29,659 nt of DNA from JAJFVC01 sp039698075 (GTDB lineage: Bacteria; Planctomycetota; Planctomycetia; Pirellulales; Thermoguttaceae), in NCBI GenBank assembly GCA_039698075.1, contig JBDKTJ010000042.1:1-29659 (forward strand), written 5' to 3'. Of this stretch, positions 24,531-29,659 are shown one piece after another. The first letter of the stretch is position 1. The number at the start of each line of letters is the position of its first letter. The translations under genes were made by a program, and so were the position numbers. The notes beneath the pieces are model-generated. The model ran no database searches, was not told where the DNA came from, and was given only the letters and a program-made list of their open reading frames with translations.

Positions 24531-25460
24531 TCACGCCGTGATGCCTTTGGTGAGCGCCATGAACGCCGTCTCCAGGTTGATCTCTTCCTCGCGGAACAGC
24601 GTCAACTTATGGCCGGCGTCGATCAGCAGCGTCGGCAGATCGCTGTAGTCGGTCACGTTCTCGCGCAGCGTAACGCGAAGCCGATGGTGGTCGTCCACCG
24701 CGACTTGCTCGACCAGAGGGCTTTGTTCCAACAGCCGGGCGGCCGACTCCGCGTCGCCGGCCACGCCGACGATCAACAGCGTCCGCTCGCGCACCTGCTT
24801 CATCACGTCGGCCACGTTCGCATTGAACAGCAACACGCCGCGTTCGATGATGCCCACCTTGTTGCAGATGTCGGCCAGCTCGGGCAAGATGTGGCTCGAA
24901 ACCATGATCGTCTTGCCGGTCTTGCCCAATCGCTTCAGCAACGTGCGAATCTCGATTCTCGCCCGAGGATCCAAACCGCTGGCCGGCTCGTCCAACAGCA
25001 GCACCTTCGGATCGTGCAGCAGCACGCGGGCCAATCCGAGCCGCTGGGTCATGCCGCGCGAAAGACTCGTGACCATCGCATCGCGTTTGTAGCCTAAGTC
25101 GACCAACTCGAGCATCTCGTTGCAGACCTTGCGTCGCGCCGGGCCCTTGATGCGATAGGCCGCCGCGAAAAACTCGAGATACTCGATCACCTTCATGTCG
25201 TCGTAGACGCCGAAGAAGTCGGGCATGTAGCCGATCAACCGGCGGATTTCTTTCGGATGCGTATAGATCGAGTAGCCGCAGACGCTGGCCTCGCCCCAGG
25301 TGGGCTGCAACAGCGTGGCCAAAATGCGCATCGTCGTCGTCTTGCCCGATCCGTTGGGTCCAATGAACCCGAACAAATCGCCCTCGGCCAACTCGAGGGT
25401 CAAGTTGTCGATCGCGTGCAGGTCGCCGTAGGCTTTCGTGAGGTCTTGGGTTTTGATCAT
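24531..25460 (-). CDS. ABC transporter ATP-binding protein, ABC-2 type
   Basis: A 309-residue cytoplasmic ATPase subunit. Walker A is GPNGSGKT (34-41), the signature LSRGMTQ (133-139), Walker B VLLLDE (153-158) and switch His190 (SSHIL). The Q-loop position reads IGYMPDFFGVY, with Asp81 where Gln is expected; that residue normally couples ATP hydrolysis to the membrane subunit. The C-terminal 90 residues form an extra domain as in DrrA/NatA-like exporters. No six-TM permease gene is adjacent. The gene upstream on the same strand (63-base gap) encodes a two-TM protein, which may be a partner. Downstream lies the transposase element, which may have separated it from a former neighbour. Transported substrate unknown. 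Confidence 0.9.
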   Translation of the reverse strand: MIKTQDLTKAYGDLHAIDNLTLELAEGDLFGFIGPNGSGKTTTMRILATLLQPTWGEASVCGYSIYTHPKEIRRLIGYMPDFFGVYDDMKVIEYLEFFAAAYRIKGPARRKVCNEMLELVDLGYKRDAMVTSLSRGMTQRLGLARVLLHDPKVLLLDEPASGLDPRARIEIRTLLKRLGKTGKTIMVSSHILPELADICNKVGIIERGVLLFNANVADVMKQVRERTLLIVGVAGDAESAARLLEQSPLVEQVAVDDHHRLRVTLRENVTDYSDLPTLLIDAGHKLTLFREEEINLETAFMALTKGITA

Positions 25461-25463
25461 GGC

Positions 25464-25499
25464 CGCTAGTGGTGCGTGGTGAGTGGTCCGTGGCTAGCG
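25464..25499. repeat. GTGG-rich spacer with inverted CGCTAG ends
   Basis: CGCTAG (25464-25469) and CTAGCG (25494-25499) bracket a run of near-repeats (GTGGTGCGTGGTGAGTGG). The spacer lies between two genes of one operon. It could be a decayed interspersed repeat. Confidence 0.3.
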
Positions 25500-25523
25500 A
25501 TGCTGCCCGCCAACCACCCGACG

Positions 25524-27707
25524 CTAACCGCTTTTTTCCTTCTTGACGGGATAAACGAACCGATAGATCGTCGTTTGCCGAGTGTGTGACGCGTCGGACG
25601 GCCGATCGTTCAGCAGCAGCTCCACGCCTTGGATTTTGCGCGAGCCGGGTTTTTTCGGCGTCTGCGCGACGAGAATCGCGCGGCCGGTCTTCAATAAACT
25701 GCTCAGATCGACGAAACTCTGATACGCGTTCCAAAGACCCGTGTAGCGGCGTCCGCCGGCGGCGTCGTAAAACATCATCGTCCGCAAAATGGTCGGGATG
25801 TCCTCGCTCGACTGATCGTAGGGCGTGGTCTCTTGGCGATATTTGTCGCCGCTGTCGACGAACACCACCTTGCGGCCCGTCAGCAACGTTTTCAACTCGC
25901 TGCGCTGGGTCATTGGCCCCAGCCGGACCGACTCGCCGGGCCCGATCGTGCCCAATTCGTAGACCGACCGGTCGTGGGCCACGATGCAATCCTCCAATGG
26001 AAAGTCAAACGTGTTGGTCACCCATCCGCCGAGCAGTTGATTGTCCTCGGCCAACTCCGCCGTCGGAAACTTGCCGGCCGCGCCTTCCCATCGAACCGTG
26101 AAACTCTTGGTCGACCACATCGCCATCGGCACGCCGACCATCGCGCCGCGATCGGACGCGAACCGATAGGGCTCGGTCCACAACGACGGCTCGCCGGTCC
26201 GCGGATTCATGCCGCCGATCGCGCTGCCGGTCAGTCCGAGCCACGCCGGCCACGCGCGACCGTCGCCGAGCGGACGCCCGTCGGGAAGGCACGGCGACGC
26301 CCCGACGCCGAACGCCTCCATCCGAGGGCTGAACAGATTGAACCACGCCGTGCCGCGCAACCGACCCGACGCCGCGTCCACGTCGACCAGATCCACTTTG
26401 TTGACGGCCAACCGATCGCCCTTGAGCCGATGGGCCAGCCCATACGCCCCGACGCACGCCGCCAGCACGATCGTCGGAAACGTCAGCCACGTCCACGTCA
26501 TGCGACCGACCAGCCGACGCAAGAAGAAATAGTCGCCCGGCCCGATCAACAACAGATACGCCACGATCAGTCCGGCGATGATCCAAAACGGCGTCGACCG
26601 CACGTCGGGAAAATTGTCCAACGCGCTGCGCAACTGGCCGGACAGGTCGTCGTAGCCGAAATGCATCACGGCCGCGGCGTCGTCCAGTTCCTCGCCGCCG
26701 GTCGACGCGTCCAACAGCCGGGCGATCAATGCCGGACGATCGATCCACGCTTGCAGACGTGGATGGCCCAGGTCGACGGCCACGAAAATCACTTGTCCCA
26801 AACCGCGCGCCGTCCGAACCACCAACGGCAGATCGGCCTCGGAGACCTCGACCACGCCTTGCGGATCGACCAGCCGCGCCGCCCGCAACGCCGCTTGGCC
26901 CGGCTCGCCGTGCGGCACGCCCGAACGACTGTCGCAATAACTTTCCAACGCGCCAAGCCCGGTCGGCCGAAGCGGCACGGTTTTTTCAAAACGTCCGGGC
27001 AGAAATCGCGCCAACGGCCTGCCGGACGCCAACGCCGAACCGTCGCCCCCGCAAATGACCAGCCGCCCGCCCATGCGGACCCATTGGTCGAGCGCTCGCA
27101 CTTGCGGACCGTCCAGGTCGAGCGAACGATACGCTTCCGGCCGGCTGGTCAGCAGGATCACCGCATCGACGCCTTCGTAGCCGGCCCAATCGACGGGCAG
27201 CGTCGTGGCGTCCTTCAGCCGCGCGGCCACGGGCCGGTGTTCGGCGGACAGCCCGCTCAGCTTGCCCAATCGCTCGACGTCCAAATCCGCGTCGCCGACC
27301 GTGACGATCAGCCCGCGATACTCCAGGCCCGGCAAAAAATGCTCGGCGTCGGCCCGCTCGGCCGTTTGAAACGTGCGACTCGCCAACCGCCGATCGCCCG
27401 CCCGAAGCTCGACGGTCAAGTCGCCTCGCACCCGGCCCGGGCGGTACAACGTCCGGACGACCGTTTCTTGATGGGCCGAAAGTCGACACGGCGCATCGAC
27501 GCGGCTCGGCACGGCGTCGCCGTCCGGCGTCACGACGGACAGTTGCCCATCGACCGACTGATCGCCGCCGCGAAGCGTCACCTCGACCTGCGTCCACAGG
27601 CCGGCCTTGTAGCGATCGGCCAGCCCGACGCGCACGCCGGCGATCTCGGGCGTCGCGGCGACCGTCACGGTCGGAATCAGGGCCAACAGCAGCACGAGCG
27701 TTTTCAT
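25524..27707 (-). CDS. Membrane protein with large extracytoplasmic domains, unknown
   Basis: A 727-residue protein I do not recognise by name. A signal peptide (MKTLVLLLALIPTVTVAA) is followed by a beta-rich domain (about 20-125), then an alpha/beta domain (about 130-330; VDAVILLTSRPEAY, DQWVRMGGRLVICGGDGS) resembling the glutamine-amidotransferase-like fold seen in membrane proteins that assist exporters. Two membrane helices at about 373-391 and 404-425 flank a short loop with IGPGDYFFLRRL. The remaining 300 residues form a second beta-rich extracytoplasmic domain. The gene starts three bases after the stop of the MazG-like gene and ends 63 bases before the ABC ATPase gene, so all three are probably one transcript. 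A role with the ATPase is inferred from position only. Confidence 0.75.
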   Translation of the reverse strand: MKTLVLLLALIPTVTVAATPEIAGVRVGLADRYKAGLWTQVEVTLRGGDQSVDGQLSVVTPDGDAVPSRVDAPCRLSAHQETVVRTLYRPGRVRGDLTVELRAGDRRLASRTFQTAERADAEHFLPGLEYRGLIVTVGDADLDVERLGKLSGLSAEHRPVAARLKDATTLPVDWAGYEGVDAVILLTSRPEAYRSLDLDGPQVRALDQWVRMGGRLVICGGDGSALASGRPLARFLPGRFEKTVPLRPTGLGALESYCDSRSGVPHGEPGQAALRAARLVDPQGVVEVSEADLPLVVRTARGLGQVIFVAVDLGHPRLQAWIDRPALIARLLDASTGGEELDDAAAVMHFGYDDLSGQLRSALDNFPDVRSTPFWIIAGLIVAYLLLIGPGDYFFLRRLVGRMTWTWLTFPTIVLAACVGAYGLAHRLKGDRLAVNKVDLVDVDAASGRLRGTAWFNLFSPRMEAFGVGASPCLPDGRPLGDGRAWPAWLGLTGSAIGGMNPRTGEPSLWTEPYRFASDRGAMVGVPMAMWSTKSFTVRWEGAAGKFPTAELAEDNQLLGGWVTNTFDFPLEDCIVAHDRSVYELGTIGPGESVRLGPMTQRSELKTLLTGRKVVFVDSGDKYRQETTPYDQSSEDIPTILRTMMFYDAAGGRRYTGLWNAYQSFVDLSSLLKTGRAILVAQTPKKPGSRKIQGVELLLNDRPSDASHTRQTTIYRFVYPVKKEKSG

Positions 27708-27710
27708 GGC

Positions 27711-28034
27711 TTATGGTTTATCCGCATCGGGACAGGTGCAGACGAACCGACCGCAGCCGGGACAACCGGAACCGTATTTGCGCGCCACGGCCTCGTTCAG
27801 ATCGACGCCCGCCACGTTGGCGATCGTGGCCAGCCAGGCCAGCACGTCGGCGAACTCCAACGTCCGCTCCTCTTGCGTGCCGTTGCGCAGCGCGGAGGCC
27901 AGTTCGCCCACCTCCTCCATCAGCCACATGAACGTGCCGTCGATGCCCCGGGCCACGTCCTTTTCCATATACATTCGGCGAATCAATTGTTGAAATTCGG
28001 AAAACGTGATCTCGGGTCGAGCGGCGTCGGACAT
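27711..28034 (-). CDS. MazG-like nucleotide pyrophosphohydrolase with Cys cluster
   Basis: A 107-residue cytoplasmic protein of the all-alpha NTP pyrophosphohydrolase superfamily, which hydrolyses nucleoside triphosphates to monophosphates and can clear damaged nucleotides. The start is ATG 28034, preceded by AGAGAG; an upstream in-frame codon at 28055 is less likely. The metal-binding EEVGE is at 40-44, and the second half-site is Glu60 with Asp63 (LEFADVLAWL). The C-terminus carries CPGCGRFVCTC (Cys91, 94, 99, 101), a possible zinc site that I do not recall from the well-studied MazG or dCTPase proteins. It is the first gene of a probable three-gene transcript with the two-TM protein and the ABC ATPase. 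Confidence 0.8.
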   Translation of the reverse strand: MSDAARPEITFSEFQQLIRRMYMEKDVARGIDGTFMWLMEEVGELASALRNGTQEERTLEFADVLAWLATIANVAGVDLNEAVARKYGSGCPGCGRFVCTCPDADKP

Positions 28035-28058
28035 GATGGGCTCTCTTTCAAGCATTCA

Positions 28059-28092
28059 TCCACGAAGAGCACAAAGAACACGAAGGACACAA
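28059..28092. repeat. CACGAAG/CACAAAG-type interspersed repeat
   Basis: CCACGAAGAGCACAAAGAAC followed by ACGAAGGACACAAA is a run of degenerate nine-base units (CACGAAGAG, CACAAAGAA, CACGAAGGA). I recognise it as a common intergenic repeat of environmental bacteria. Function unknown. Confidence 0.5.
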
Positions 28093-28183
28093 ACAGCCAA
28101 AAAACATAAAATACCGTGGCGATCAAAAAACATTTTCAATCTATTTACCTTATCGGAATTGGTCGATTCGATCAACGGCCCTA

Positions 28184-28217
28184 CCCCTTTGACAAGGGGG
28201 CCACCGCGTCGTACCAT
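28184..28217 (+). promoter_or_regulatory. Promoter with overlapping hairpin ahead of tRNA-binding gene
   Basis: TTGACA (28189-28194) and TACCAT (28212-28217) are 17 bases apart, a fair sigma70-like promoter. The -35 box lies in an inverted repeat, CCCCTT (28184-28189) and AAGGGG (28194-28199), that could be an operator. Predicted leader about 46 bases. Confidence 0.45.
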
Positions 28218-28269
28218 GACGCAATACAACAGGAATCGCTCACAAATCCCTAACCTTTCCCAATTTTCC

Positions 28270-28599
28270 ATGAAACCCGAAATCACCTACGAAGATTTTG
28301 ACAAGCTCGACCTCCGCGTCGCCACGGTGTTGGCGGCCCGGGAACACCCGAACGCCAACAAGCTGATGCTGCTGCAAATCAAGGTCGGCGACGTGGAGAA
28401 GCAGATCGTGGCCGGCATCCGCAACCACTACACGTCCGAGCAGTTGGTCGGCCGTCAGATCGTCGTGGTGAACAACCTGCAAGAGGCGATGCTCCGCGGC
28501 GAACAGTCGCAAGGCATGTTGCTGGCCGCCAGCGACGCATCGGGCGTGGTGCTCGTTCGACCCGACCGCGAGGTCGAGTCCGGCTCGACGGTAAAATAG
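28270..28599 (+). CDS. Stand-alone tRNA-binding domain protein (MetRS C-terminal type)
   Basis: A 109-residue OB-fold protein like the C-terminal tRNA-binding domain of methionyl-tRNA synthetase and the CsaA/Trbp111/EMAPII group. The family binds tRNA without codon preference, usually as a dimer. Recognition: YEDFDKLDLRVATVLAAREHPNANKLMLLQIKVGD, then IVAGIRNHYTSEQLVGRQIVVVNNLQEAMLRGEQSQGMLLAAS. The ATG 28270 start gives a protein with nothing added before the domain. It may act as a separate beta subunit for a MetRS encoded elsewhere or as a CsaA-like factor; sequence alone does not decide, though the pattern is closer to the MetG tail. The stop codon lies only four bases from the end of the convergent HAD gene. 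Confidence 0.88.
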   Translation: MKPEITYEDFDKLDLRVATVLAAREHPNANKLMLLQIKVGDVEKQIVAGIRNHYTSEQLVGRQIVVVNNLQEAMLRGEQSQGMLLAASDASGVVLVRPDREVESGSTVK

Positions 28600-28603
28600 G
28601 GCG

Positions 28604-29434
28604 TCAAGCCAGGGCCCAATCGACCACCTGCACCAGCCCGTTTTCGTCGTGCGTCGGCGCGATACGGTCGGCGGCGGCTTTCACCTCGGGCAGCGCGTTG
28701 CCCATCGCGACGCCCAGTCCGGCGGCGCGGATCATCGGAATGTCGTTGACGTCGTCGCCGACGGCGCAGATCTCGTCCGCTCGGATGCCCCACTGTTCGG
28801 CCAGCCGGCGAATGGCCGACCATTTCGTGACGCCGGCCGGCGCGATCTCGACCACGAAGCCTGTGTAGTGCGGCGGATGCAACACGTGGGTGTGCAGCAC
28901 GCCGGGCATCTCCCGCCGCAGCGACGTCTCGACCAATACCATCTGCTCGCGCGTGCCGACGGCGAACCCGGCGAATACATTGGGCGGCGGATTTTCGATC
29001 AACTCGGGCCAGAGCCGCCCCCGGCCCGGATTGCGCTCGATGTATTGGGCCAACTCCGGCGTCCGCACGTTTTCCGTGGCGTAATAATAATCAAAACCCT
29101 CGGCGAACGTGTCGGCGCACAACAGCGGATCGTAGCCGCAGCGGTCCACGAGGGCCACGACCTGACGAATCGTCGCCGGCTCGAATCGGGCTTGATACAG
29201 CGTGCCGTGATTGCTGGGATTCTTAACCAACGTCCCGCTGGCGGTCACCATCGGCGCGTCGATCTCCAACATGCGAAACAACGGTAGCGCGTGCCCGTAG
29301 CGCCGCCCGGTGGCCAACACCACCTGCACGCCGCGATCGGCCGCGCGATGAATCGCCGCCCGCGTGGCGTCGGTCAATTCGCCGCGGCTGTTGATCAGCG
29401 TTCCGTCAATGTCAATGGCCAGTAGTCGATACAT
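28604..29434 (-). CDS. Cof-type HAD-IIB family phosphatase
   Basis: A 276-residue cytoplasmic sugar-phosphate or nucleotide phosphatase of HAD subfamily IIB. Motif I is LLAIDIDGTL with Asp8 and Asp10, motif II LATGRR at 40-45, motif III Lys204 (GVTKWSAIRRL), and motif IV GDDVNDIPM from 226. The C2-type cap lies between about 85 and 195. GVTKWSAIRRLAEQWGI and VAMGNALPEVKAAAD are family hallmarks. The substrate cannot be predicted, since family members are broad. It is the last gene in the window and is followed upstream by 225 bases with no visible gene. Confidence 0.9.
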   Translation of the reverse strand: MYRLLAIDIDGTLINSRGELTDATRAAIHRAADRGVQVVLATGRRYGHALPLFRMLEIDAPMVTASGTLVKNPSNHGTLYQARFEPATIRQVVALVDRCGYDPLLCADTFAEGFDYYYATENVRTPELAQYIERNPGRGRLWPELIENPPPNVFAGFAVGTREQMVLVETSLRREMPGVLHTHVLHPPHYTGFVVEIAPAGVTKWSAIRRLAEQWGIRADEICAVGDDVNDIPMIRAAGLGVAMGNALPEVKAAADRIAPTHDENGLVQVVDWALA

Positions 29435-29659
29435 CAGAAAACCATCGCTCGCAATCTCTTTGGCAACTCAAAACCCAAGGTGCGGCAACCATTGTATCAA
29501 AAAACGCGCCACGGAGACACGGCCACGTCAATCGGTGCGTGACCAGCGTTCTGGGCTGCGTTAAGTCGTGGCGTAGCGGGCATTTGGCCAGACTTGACGC
29601 CATTGGCCGTTTCTGTCCAGTGAATCCAGGGCCGCCACAGCCGTGGCGTTGGGCCGATC
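29435..29659. other. Terminal gap without recognised gene
   Basis: The last 225 bases hold no convincing coding frame. A GCCAC-AGCC-GTGGC hairpin lies near 29633-29646. The promoter of the HAD gene should be here, but I see no clear hexamers. Confidence 0.3.

Noticed and set aside
28059..28092. Possible short CRISPR-like array
   Set aside because: The units are nine-base degenerate tandem repeats without spacers.
25833..28109. A 758-residue plus-strand frame opposite the two-TM membrane protein
   Set aside because: Its composition is rich in Arg, Gln, Pro and His without any fold pattern, which is typical of an antisense shadow. The minus strand has a signal peptide and membrane helices.
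29412..29603. A 63-residue minus-strand frame beyond the Cof-type gene
   Set aside because: No ribosome site or recognisable pattern, and it overlaps the Cof-type gene start.

Overview
The window looks like a stretch of a Planctomycetota chromosome, probably Pirellulales-like. This is inferred from gene content and style, not from a search. The DNA is GC-rich, and most genes have long antisense open frames. Genes are loosely packed, with frequent strand switches and few long operons. Several proteins belong to families I associate mainly with planctomycetes: a DUF1598 protein and large secreted proteins with little recognisable homology. Short intergenic repeats recur. There is no rRNA, tRNA, CRISPR array or prophage.

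Layout. 1-1449 (+): the 3' end of scpA and a plant TRZ1-like RNase Z. 1837-3228 (+): a secreted DUF1598 protein behind a perfect inverted repeat. 3229-3431: two palindromic intergenic elements. 3432-7524 (-): a secreted glycoside-hydrolase-like protein, then a MOFRL-type glycerate kinase. 7778-8062 (+): a 94-residue unknown protein. 8253-12776 (-): argG, then a lower-GC gene for a very unusual secreted protein that joins an S41 protease, a TlpA-like thioredoxin domain and a beta-propeller-like repeat region. 12948-16675 (+): an SDR oxidoreductase and a membrane hybrid histidine kinase. 16808-17425 (-): a HAD phosphatase. 17556-18121 (+): a DUF4160/DUF2442 gene pair. 18239-20074 (+): ilvD, with a good sigma70-like promoter. 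20126-22184 (-): a PPSR-family kinase/pyrophosphorylase and an archaeal-type phosphoglycerate mutase. 22325-23734 (+): pgi. 23851-24508: a REP-associated (Y1, IS200-like) transposase flanked by inverted copies of a three-hairpin unit. 24531-28034 (-): a MazG-like pyrophosphohydrolase, a two-TM membrane protein and an ABC ATPase. 28270-28599 (+): a stand-alone tRNA-binding domain. 28604-29434 (-): a Cof-type HAD phosphatase.

How the genes fit together. Several enzymes touch central carbon flow: Pgi, ApgM, the PPSR regulator (family target PEP synthase or pyruvate phosphate dikinase) and glycerate kinase (feeding 2-phosphoglycerate into the ApgM reaction). ApgM and Pgi are divergent and share a 140-bp control region. 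ArgG and IlvD are single biosynthetic genes. The strongest candidates for new biology are the S41-thioredoxin-propeller protein, the transposase with its paired repeat units, the DUF4160/DUF2442 pair, and the MazG / membrane protein / ABC ATPase cluster, whose ATPase has Asp at the Q-loop position and no visible permease partner.
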